DNA from: Eubacterium sp.
Lineage (GTDB): Bacteria > Bacillota > Clostridia > Lachnospirales > Lachnospiraceae
Reading direction: 5' to 3'
NCBI GenBank assembly: GCA_017437905.1
Contig: JAFRWY010000007.1
Location: 1 to 48,408, forward strand
DNA length: 48,408 nt
Shown here one piece after another: positions 17,980 to 25,146 of this stretch (position 1 is the stretch's first letter; every line of letters starts with the position of its first letter). The position numbers were made by a program, and so were the translations under genes. Under the pieces are notes generated by a model. It had not been told where the DNA came from, searched no databases, and saw only the letters and a program-made list of their open reading frames with translations.

Positions 17980-19419
17980 ATGAGAAAAAAGCGATTAATC
18001 TGTATTATACTCATCCTTTCAGTTTTTCTCTGTTCCTGTGGGAAGAAGAGTGATTCGGAAGAGCAAAAAAAACGTTTTATCGATCCGTTTCAAGCGTCAA
18101 CGTCTGATAACGATGATCATAGTAGTGATATATCCTCTACTGCTGATACCGAACAACAGGAATCGGATACAAGGGATTTTCAACCGCGTGTCAGTGAAAA
18201 GATAGAGAATAAACTAAAATGCAAATGGACGATCTACGATAAAGACGGGACCCAATTATATTTCTTCATAGGGAAAAAGCCGGATTCGGGTGAGCTGACC
18301 AGTGCTCTAAGGTTTTCATCGGAAAAAAAAGAGAGCGTGGAAGTGGAACTGTCCAATGTTGTTTTAAATCATTCACTTTGTGTCGAAGATGTTGAGATTT
18401 GGTATTACAGGTCGGATGATAATGTAGATCAGAAGGTTGTTACATTCTGTAAAGAAACTACATGGCATTCATCCATACCGTTTCTGCAGGATTCGAAGTT
18501 GTCCGATATATCCATGGATCTGACGATTACTGACGAAGAAGACAATGTTATTTCGGAGTCCATATCATTTTCATTTCCTGAATATGACGGTTATGATTAT
18601 GCGCTTGTTCCCTGCAGAGGGGCATTTGCCGATGAACAGGAACTCTGTGATGATGAAGAGTTGATGATAAAACTTCATTTTGCGGGTGCCAATGCTTATG
18701 AGAACGTTAGTATTTCGGATTTGGAAGTGCTGTTAGAAGTGAAAAATAAAACACAAAAGCAGATTCCGTTTAATGTAGATGCATGTCTGATTAATGGGAT
18801 GTATGTAGAAGTTCATCATCCGGAAGTTACGATTGGAGGAGGGGTAACACAATACGTTTTGGCAAACGTTTATAATATGGACCTGGATGAGCAACAGATT
18901 GATGAGATATGTGATCTTGCAATTGATTATTCAACATACAGAAGAGACATAGTGGAAGGGGTGGTGGTCAACCCGGAAGGAGGGGACTACAGATGTCATG
19001 TTGAACTTGCGGAAGCGGGGACGAAGAAAAATGAGGTTGAAGTGGGAACGGTTTTGTATTCGAAAGACGGATTAACGATTGGAATTCGTTCAAAACGGGT
19101 GGATGAAAGCTCGGATGACATACGGTTTACCTGGGAGTTTACGATCATGAACCAGTCATCAACGAAAATTGAACTGGAAGATAAAAATTTACTGATTAAC
19201 GATGCTGCAAAAGATGCAGAGTGTAATGCGGGTTTCAGTCTTGTCATTTTGCCCTACGGACTAATCGGGGCGGAAAGTACGCTTTACTTTGAAGGGGGAG
19301 TAACGGCTGAACCGGGAACGAAACGCCCCAAACTTTCAGTTGGTTATCTTTTTGTCAATGGTAGGGGAGAAGTAATAGCGCAAACAGATGAACCCATAGT
19401 AATTGATGCGGATGAATGA
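17980..19419 (+). CDS. Lipoprotein sharing a C-terminal domain with the C11 protease
   Basis: 479 residues with a lipoprotein signal peptide and lipobox LCSC (Cys near residue 20), then a Ser/Asp/Glu-rich linker. The motif PCRGAFADEQELCDDEEL near residue 213 matches PIKGAYADEQILLDDEV of the preceding C11 protease, as does the adjacent beta-rich context, so the two genes share an ancestral domain. No catalytic motif is seen. It starts 32 bases after the protease gene, after a GGGGGTG site, and is probably co-transcribed. It could be a binding or inhibitor partner of the protease, but that is a guess. Confidence 0.7.
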   Translation: MRKKRLICIILILSVFLCSCGKKSDSEEQKKRFIDPFQASTSDNDDHSSDISSTADTEQQESDTRDFQPRVSEKIENKLKCKWTIYDKDGTQLYFFIGKKPDSGELTSALRFSSEKKESVEVELSNVVLNHSLCVEDVEIWYYRSDDNVDQKVVTFCKETTWHSSIPFLQDSKLSDISMDLTITDEEDNVISESISFSFPEYDGYDYALVPCRGAFADEQELCDDEELMIKLHFAGANAYENVSISDLEVLLEVKNKTQKQIPFNVDACLINGMYVEVHHPEVTIGGGVTQYVLANVYNMDLDEQQIDEICDLAIDYSTYRRDIVEGVVVNPEGGDYRCHVELAEAGTKKNEVEVGTVLYSKDGLTIGIRSKRVDESSDDIRFTWEFTIMNQSSTKIELEDKNLLINDAAKDAECNAGFSLVILPYGLIGAESTLYFEGGVTAEPGTKRPKLSVGYLFVNGRGEVIAQTDEPIVIDADE

Positions 19420-19433
19420 TTTGGTGATTTGCT

Positions 19434-19688
19434 ATGAAGAAACGGTGTGTTGTTTTTCTTTTGATCCTGTTTTTGTTAGCCTTATCCACCTGCGGAAAGT
19501 CGAAGCAGGACTCGGAAGACAGTGTAGGTAAAAATGAGTTCATAGAGAGGTTAAAGAAAAAAACATTCAATTATTACAAAAAGGGGGACAAAAATGAAAC
19601 GATCAAAGAAAAACCAAAAAGTTGTGCTACTATTGTGTATGTGCCTGGTACTGTGTTTGTTGGCAGGGTGCGGGAAAAAGAAAAGTAG
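19434..19688 (+). pseudogene. Truncated lipoprotein fragment
   Basis: An 84-codon frame beginning with a good lipoprotein signal peptide and lipobox LSTC. After the Cys, GKSKQDSEDSVGKNEFIERL resembles GKSGRDSSHNSNDKSVIDRL of the C11 lipoprotein at 15092. The frame then runs for 95 bases into the start of the next gene in a different frame and ends without a recognisable domain. I read it as the 5' remnant of a duplicated lipoprotein gene cut off near 19560. It might still yield a short lipopeptide. Confidence 0.5.
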
Positions 19689-21207
19689 TGGGGGCTTTGG
19701 AGGTCTGGTAGGACATAAGTCAACTGAGTCTGAGAAAGAATTTCCGTGGGGTAAAAAAACGGAAGAGACAACCCGGGAACCTAAGACAACATCAACGGAT
19801 AACACCACACAGGAGACCACCACAACAGAAGATATTACGGAACCTCCGGCAACAGTCAATGGCAGGATTGAGAATGCTGCCTATGTGATGATCTATAATC
19901 CGAAAATCTTTGATGAATACAATGAAAATACAATCAGTCTGACCAGTCTGAATACAGGAGATATCAGCTCACAGATCCAGACCGGAATAAAGAGGGCGGA
20001 AGGTCTGCAACCGGAGATGCCGGTTATGGTTTCGCCAAAGCAGGTGGATTTTGGAGGCGATGCGAAGCCAAAGCAGGGGAATCGTGCCGGCGGAATGGAT
20101 CCTGCATACAGTAAAGGGGATGTTCATGATTTCTTCGTATATGATGATTATTTACAGAATCGTTTAAAAAAATCATTTACCTGCATCTATGAGGGAGATC
20201 ATTGCTATCTCTGGGATGTAGACGGATCTGTCTCTTCGGGAGATGCGAAGACGCTTGGAAAGGCCTTTGATGAGGATATCTATGATAAGGATGTCAAGGC
20301 GTTTGGAACCGGACGATTTACGGAAAACGGAGGAAAAGTGAATATCCTTCTGTACCCGATGATGGATAACCTCGGTGGATTTCAGACAACATATGATATG
20401 TTTGCAACCGGAGAATACACAAAGGAAGAAGCTGATACGTTTAAACTCAATCTGGATCATGCTATCATTAATATCAATTCGAGGGTAATTGCAGATGATA
20501 TGGCATTTGTAAAATCCACACTTGCTCACGAATTCCAGCATCAGATCTGTGCGACAGATTCTGTAAACAAAAATGCATATCTCATTCGGGCCTGGTTGAA
20601 TGAGGCAATGAGCGCCTATGCTGAGGAACTGGTATATCCGGGGATCAAGTATGAGAAGGGATACGATCAGTGCTACTTTGAAAGCGAAGAAAACTGTAAG
20701 GGGGAATCCTTATTTAATTTTGACAATGAACTGGGATCCTATGGTGCGGTTTATCTTTTTGAGAAATATATAACGGAAAAAAGCAGTGGGGATGTGTTTA
20801 CGAAGGTACATTCTTCGTGGAGATCATCTACCGAAGATATGCCAAGTGAAGCGAACCTTCTTTATGACAGCGTATCTGCATCCTTCCGTGATGAAATATC
20901 AGACAAATACCAGTATTCTTCCTCAATCGATGGGGCTGTTGGTTCGGCAAAAGATGTTTGGATGAGTAAAATGACATTGGATTTCAATCTGTATTGCCTG
21001 AAACATAAGATCAGCGAAAACGAATCACAGCTCCACGAAGCTATGTTGTATTCAGAGATTAATCCGGTCAGCATCGAAGGCGGCGGACGCATTATCGTGG
21101 AACTGAAGAACGGATCCTTTGATATACCGGATGATGCGGATTCCGGGTTGGTTTATATCGGTTTGGACCGTGACTATAACCCAGTGACGGGTATTGTTAC
21201 GAAATAA
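19594..21207 (+). CDS. M30-like zinc metallopeptidase lipoprotein
   Basis: 537 residues with a signal peptide ending in lipobox LAGC, and a Thr/Glu-rich linker (about 45-90). The zinc motif LAHEFQHQI has His312, Glu313 and His316. It is followed by WLNEAMSAYAEEL, whose Glu337 is the likely third ligand. This HEFQH...NEAxSxYAEE pattern is that of the M30 (hyicolysin) group. The enzyme should act at the cell surface. AAGGGGG lies eight bases before the ATG. It is the second surface protease of this lipoprotein group. Confidence 0.82.
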   Translation: MKRSKKNQKVVLLLCMCLVLCLLAGCGKKKSSGGFGGLVGHKSTESEKEFPWGKKTEETTREPKTTSTDNTTQETTTTEDITEPPATVNGRIENAAYVMIYNPKIFDEYNENTISLTSLNTGDISSQIQTGIKRAEGLQPEMPVMVSPKQVDFGGDAKPKQGNRAGGMDPAYSKGDVHDFFVYDDYLQNRLKKSFTCIYEGDHCYLWDVDGSVSSGDAKTLGKAFDEDIYDKDVKAFGTGRFTENGGKVNILLYPMMDNLGGFQTTYDMFATGEYTKEEADTFKLNLDHAIININSRVIADDMAFVKSTLAHEFQHQICATDSVNKNAYLIRAWLNEAMSAYAEELVYPGIKYEKGYDQCYFESEENCKGESLFNFDNELGSYGAVYLFEKYITEKSSGDVFTKVHSSWRSSTEDMPSEANLLYDSVSASFRDEISDKYQYSSSIDGAVGSAKDVWMSKMTLDFNLYCLKHKISENESQLHEAMLYSEINPVSIEGGGRIIVELKNGSFDIPDDADSGLVYIGLDRDYNPVTGIVTK

Positions 21208-21278
21208 CCGGAAGAAGTTTTTTGGATAGTGATGTAAAAGATGATCATCACCCCGAATGAATTGTTCAGGATATACAT

Positions 21279-21680
21279 ATGTTAGATTATCATAAAGAAC
21301 TGAAATCTGTTCTGAAGCGCGGCGGGATTTTTCTCCTGATCGGTACGGTGTACCTTCTCTGGTGCTGTTTCAGCCCCATCAGGATCCCCTGCGTGTTCAA
21401 TCTGATCACAGGCTGGGATTGCCCCGGTTGTGGGATGACGAGAGCCATGGTGGAGATTGCCCATCTGAATTTCGGCAGGGCCATGGAGTATAATCTGCTC
21501 TCCCTGACGGTACTTCCCGTGACCGTTCTACTGCTGGTCTATATGGAGATAAGGTATCTTCGCACAGGTGAGCGGAAGATGGAATTGCCGGAGACGATTC
21601 TGGTTACATTCATGCTGGTCGTAGCGATCGGTTATGCGATTCTGAGAAATGTATTTCATTTTTCGGATTTATGGGCATAA
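21279..21680 (+). CDS. DUF2752 membrane protein
   Basis: 133 residues with three predicted membrane helices. Between the first two is the DUF2752 signature CPGCGMTRA, followed by the usual small region before the next helix. The function of the family is unknown; the Cys pair could bind metal or be redox active. Members often sit next to DUF898 or zinc-ribbon membrane proteins, as here (21756). The start ATG follows AGGA weakly. Confidence 0.85.
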   Translation: MLDYHKELKSVLKRGGIFLLIGTVYLLWCCFSPIRIPCVFNLITGWDCPGCGMTRAMVEIAHLNFGRAMEYNLLSLTVLPVTVLLLVYMEIRYLRTGERKMELPETILVTFMLVVAIGYAILRNVFHFSDLWA

Positions 21681-21755
21681 CGGAACCGTGATGCATATGG
21701 GCTGGTTTGAATCAGATATACAGATTGAATTCATTTTGGGAGGTTTATCAAAAGA

Positions 21756-22940
21756 ATGAAATGTGCATCTTGTGGATTTAATAATCCGGACGGAGTAGGC
21801 GTCTGTGGAGGCTGTGGACGACCGCTTATAGCAAATGCACGCGGTCAGACTCCGCGGCATAATCCGACCCCGCAGGGTCGCGGCCAGCATCCGAACGGTG
21901 GAGGAACCCCATTGAATCGGGGGCCGCATCCGGGCAGCCGGGGCCAGACACCGGCAGGTGGAGGGAATACGCCGGGTGGCTATCATCCGGGCAGCGGCGG
22001 AACACCGTCAACCCCCGGCCCGTATCCGGGCGGCCGGGGCCAGGCACCGGTCGGCGGAGGGAATCCACCGGGCGGTTATCATCCGGGCAGCGGCGGAACA
22101 CCGTCGAACCCCGGCCCACATCCGGGCGGTCGGGGCCAGGCACCGGTCGGCGGAGGGAATCCACCGGTCATTCAGACACCGCCGGTCATACCGGTACAAC
22201 CGGTTATCGTACAACCGAGCGTTCCTGTGATGATTCTTCCGGAAGGTCAGCCGGTCTATGCCCAGTATGGGTTTTTTGACGGAACCGGAGGATCATTTCT
22301 CGGAATCTATATCGTAAATGTGCTTCTGCTGATCCTGACGCTTGGGATCATATTCCCATGGGTTCATTGCAGGAACCTTCGGTGGCGTAAGAGTCATACG
22401 GTCATTAACGGAAGAAGGCTGGTGTTCACGGGGACGGCCGGACAGCTGTTCGGCAGATATATCCTGTGGTGGTTCCTGATCATCATCACGATCGGGTTCA
22501 TAAGCTTCTGGGTGGCGATTCAGTTCAAACGCTGGGAGATCGAGCATACCGGATTTGCGGATCAACCGCATGTGATGGGCATGAAATGTGAAGGCTCATT
22601 CTATGATGGATCAGCGGGTTCATACTTCGGGGAATCCCTTCTGGTTGCATTCCTGACACTCATTACCTGTGGCATCTATTCCAACTGGGGCAGGGTTCGC
22701 CTTACGAAGTTCCATACGGCGCATAGTGTTATCGAGGGGAATCGTTATGTCTTCAATGGAACCGGCGGCGGCCTCTGGGGTGAGACCACACTGGTCGGGC
22801 TGTTGATACTGGTTACCTGCGGAATCTATTACAGCTGGGGAGTTGTTCGGGTCAACAAATGGGTTTATAGTCATACCTTCCAGCTGGCGCCGGTTCAGTG
22901 TGTACCGGTTATGGGTGGGTATCCTTACCGGCTGTATTAA
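21756..22940 (+). CDS. Zinc-ribbon, Gly/Pro-repeat, DUF898 membrane protein
   Basis: 394 residues. The N-terminal zinc ribbon is CASCGFNNPDGVGVCGGCG (about 3-21). A Gly/Pro/Arg-rich linker (about 25-165) carries 32-residue repeats. The C-terminal 220 residues match DUF898 (YjgN-like) with four copies of a module: an F-x-G-T/S-x-G turn, a helix with ITCGIYxxWG, then R-x-x-K-W-x-x-H-T. Function is unknown. The zinc ribbon should face the cytoplasm. The combination of ribbon, disordered repeat and membrane helix recurs in the neighbours. GGGAGG precedes the ATG. Confidence 0.8.
   Translation: MKCASCGFNNPDGVGVCGGCGRPLIANARGQTPRHNPTPQGRGQHPNGGGTPLNRGPHPGSRGQTPAGGGNTPGGYHPGSGGTPSTPGPYPGGRGQAPVGGGNPPGGYHPGSGGTPSNPGPHPGGRGQAPVGGGNPPVIQTPPVIPVQPVIVQPSVPVMILPEGQPVYAQYGFFDGTGGSFLGIYIVNVLLLILTLGIIFPWVHCRNLRWRKSHTVINGRRLVFTGTAGQLFGRYILWWFLIIITIGFISFWVAIQFKRWEIEHTGFADQPHVMGMKCEGSFYDGSAGSYFGESLLVAFLTLITCGIYSNWGRVRLTKFHTAHSVIEGNRYVFNGTGGGLWGETTLVGLLILVTCGIYYSWGVVRVNKWVYSHTFQLAPVQCVPVMGGYPYRLY
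21961..22168 (+). repeat. 96-bp in-frame tandem repeat (Gly/Pro-rich linker)
   Basis: GAGGGAAT marks unit starts at 21961, 22057 and 22153, exactly 96 bp (32 codons) apart. Adjacent units are nearly identical, suggesting recent expansion or homogenisation. The third unit is partial. Confidence 0.85.
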
Positions 22941-23035
22941 TGGCAGAATCCTGTGTATGATAATGTTGCAGAAGGGAAAAAATTCACTCAGGGCATCTTA
23001 TTTGGTTCAAAAGTAGGATGATCGTGATTTCGCTC

Positions 23036-23064
23036 TTGAAATAATGACGGATTTTACATAAAAT
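23036..23064 (+). promoter_or_regulatory. Promoter for the second FHA membrane protein
   Basis: TTGAAA (23036-23041), a 17-bp spacer and TAAAAT (23059-23064), 80 bp before the start codon at 23145. The rest of the 200-bp gap shows nothing else. Confidence 0.7.
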
Positions 23065-23144
23065 GGAACAAATATGTCATGATCGTTTCAGATGGCCTGA
23101 AATGGTTTATGATGATATTATCAAGAAAGAACGGAGGGTTCACT

Positions 23145-24263
23145 ATGATAGTAACAGTTAGAGACTCAAAGCACGGCACACGTGAGTATGACCTGGATGC
23201 ATCCGGAAAGCTGAACTGGGCGTTTGGACGCCAACAGGATTGCGATATCGTCCTTCAGTCGGCATTTGTATCCCGTCCGCATGGCGTGATCTACAAGGAG
23301 AATGGGAACTGGTATGTCCAGGACATGAAGAGTACCTATGGTATCTACTGGATGAACAGAAAGGTTGAGAAGGTGCCGGCGACTGACGGAACCTCCGTCC
23401 GGATCTTTGCGGATGATCCGAACAATTATGTAGAATTAAAGTTCAGGGAAGTTAATCAGAACTATGCATCAGGTGGCTATGGAAATGACGGAATGACCGT
23501 GGGCTATGGCGGATATGATCAGGGTCAGCAGGGCTATGGCCAGCAGGGTTACGGCCAGCAGGGCTATGGCCAGGGCCAGCAGTATGGCGGTGGTTACGAT
23601 CAGGGCCAGCAGTATGGCGGTGGTTACGATCAGGGCCAGCAGTATGGCGGTGGTTATGATCAGGGCCAGCAGTACGGCGGCGGTTACGATCAGGGCCAGG
23701 ACTTTGGCGGCGGTTACAATGAAGGCGCAGATGCCGTTGAAGAAAAGAAAGGCAGCGGAAAGAAGATTGCCATTATCATCTGCTCTATAGCAGCAGTAGT
23801 GGCTATCGGACTTGTTCTCTTCTTTGTACTTCGTTCTTCGGGCGGAGGAGCTTCTACGAAGGAAGACGCAGTTAAGACATATATTGAAGCCATCAATGAT
23901 GGGGATGTTGATAAGCTTCTGGATATCATGTTCCCGCCTTCTGTATTGGATAAGGTGGAAGAATCGGCTAAGGACGCAGGAGTCGATTTCAGGAGTTACA
24001 TGAAGGAGCTGTATATGCAGGCGGCAGGAAACCGGACTGAAACCCTTGAGTTTGTCAGCCTGGAAGAAAAGTCGCAGTACACCTCCAGTGAAATCAGCAC
24101 TCTGAAAAGAACGTTTACTGCATTTGGTGTTGATTTGGACATTGAAGAAGCAGTGAAGGTGAGAGTTACTGTGAAGGTTACTGGGGGGTCAACAGATACA
24201 GATACGGAAACCTTGGTTCTGTATAAAACAGATGGAAAATGGTTTGTATTCCCCGACTTCTAA
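23145..24263 (+). CDS. FHA-domain membrane protein with [10 protein letters not shown] repeat linker
   Basis: 372 residues from ATG 23145 (GGAGGG upstream; the frame is open from 23079). The order matches the protein at 13136: FHA (about 1-95) with [20 protein letters not shown] and KSTYGIYW; a Gly/Gln/Tyr linker with five 10-residue repeats (about 110-192); a Lys-rich stretch; one membrane helix (about 206-228); and an extracellular DUF4878-like domain ([20 protein letters not shown]) of about 140 residues. The FHA should read phosphothreonine made by the nearby kinases. The PP2C gene follows from its own promoter. Confidence 0.82.
   Translation: MIVTVRDSKHGTREYDLDASGKLNWAFGRQQDCDIVLQSAFVSRPHGVIYKENGNWYVQDMKSTYGIYWMNRKVEKVPATDGTSVRIFADDPNNYVELKFREVNQNYASGGYGNDGMTVGYGGYDQGQQGYGQQGYGQQGYGQGQQYGGGYDQGQQYGGGYDQGQQYGGGYDQGQQYGGGYDQGQDFGGGYNEGADAVEEKKGSGKKIAIIICSIAAVVAIGLVLFFVLRSSGGGASTKEDAVKTYIEAINDGDVDKLLDIMFPPSVLDKVEESAKDAGVDFRSYMKELYMQAAGNRTETLEFVSLEEKSQYTSSEISTLKRTFTAFGVDLDIEEAVKVRVTVKVTGGSTDTDTETLVLYKTDGKWFVFPDF
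23571..23720 (+). repeat. Five 30-bp in-frame tandem repeats
   Basis: Units of CAGGGCCAGCAGTATGGCGG followed by ten more bases start at 23571, 23601, 23631, 23661 and 23691. The first three are almost identical and the last has diverged. They encode [10 protein letters not shown]. Confidence 0.9.
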
Positions 24264-24264
24264 T

Positions 24265-24293
24265 TTGACGTTTTCGTCAGAATGTGTTAAACT
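24265..24293 (+). promoter_or_regulatory. Promoter for the PP2C gene, overlapping a small palindrome
   Basis: TTGACG (24265-24270), a 17-bp spacer and TAAACT (24288-24293) preceded by TGT, an extended -10. The -35 is part of TGACG-TTTT-CGTCA, an inverted repeat that could be an operator or a weak terminator for the gene before. Transcription would begin downstream of the ATG at 24284, supporting ATG 24323 as the start. Confidence 0.6.
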
Positions 24294-24322
24294 TTACCTA
24301 TCTATTTTGGGGGATTTGCACA

Positions 24323-25054
24323 ATGATAACATACAAGTTATATACGAATGTCGGCAACAGAGAAAACAATGAGGACAGCGTCGGACAACTTGAGAAAGAC
24401 GGTACTTATTGTTTCGTGCTGGCAGACGGTCTGGGAGGCCACGGCTGCGGCGAAGTGGCCTCCTCTGTTGCTGTTGAGACGGTGCTTCAGCTCTTTGATT
24501 CCGAAGGAAGCGAGGAGGATTTTCTGGGGAAAGCCTTTACGGATGCACAGGAGAAGGTTCTGAGGGAACAGAAGACTTCTTCGGAACTTGCAGACATGAA
24601 GACCACCATGGTCATTCTGAAGCTTGCAAATGATACTGTGCAATGGGGACATATCGGTGATTCCAGAATGTATCTCTTCCATGCCGGTAAGTACAGATCC
24701 CATACACTGGATCACAGCGTTCCGCAGATGCTGGTGAGTGCCGGTGAGATCAAGGATAAGGATATCCGGTTCCATGAAGACAGGAACCGTTTGTTACGTG
24801 TGATCGGAACAGAGTGGGGAAACCGTTCCTTCGATCTTTCCGAAGTCATCCCACTGAAGGTCGGACAGGCGTTTTTGCTGTGCTCGGACGGCTTTTGGGA
24901 ACTGATCGATGAGCGTCAGATGCAAAAGACGCTCCGGGCGTCAGATTCCGTGGAAGAGTGGATGGATGCAATGGTCGAGATCGTGAACACGGAAGGCGCA
25001 GACCGTGATATGGACAACAATTCCGCAATCGCCGTCTGGGTTACACGGGACTGA
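24323..25054 (+). CDS. PP2C-family Ser/Thr phosphatase
   Basis: 243 residues from ATG 24323 with GGGGGA eight bases upstream. Motifs of metal-dependent PP2C phosphatases are in order: NRENNEDSVG, VLADGLGGHG (metal Asp35), WGHIGDSRMYLF, LLCSDGFWE and the final DNNSAIAVW. It is cytosolic, with no membrane helix. It should reverse phosphorylation by the kinases encoded directly downstream at 25147 and 27407, an arrangement like the PrpC-PrkC pair. Length is typical. Confidence 0.92.
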   Translation: MITYKLYTNVGNRENNEDSVGQLEKDGTYCFVLADGLGGHGCGEVASSVAVETVLQLFDSEGSEEDFLGKAFTDAQEKVLREQKTSSELADMKTTMVILKLANDTVQWGHIGDSRMYLFHAGKYRSHTLDHSVPQMLVSAGEIKDKDIRFHEDRNRLLRVIGTEWGNRSFDLSEVIPLKVGQAFLLCSDGFWELIDERQMQKTLRASDSVEEWMDAMVEIVNTEGADRDMDNNSAIAVWVTRD

Positions 25055-25146
25055 TCACGGCAGCGGATCGAAGCAGGAGAGGGTCCGGGAGATGTCCGGA
25101 TCATTTGGTGATTTGAGAATAAGGGTAAATCGGAGAGTTTAGGACA

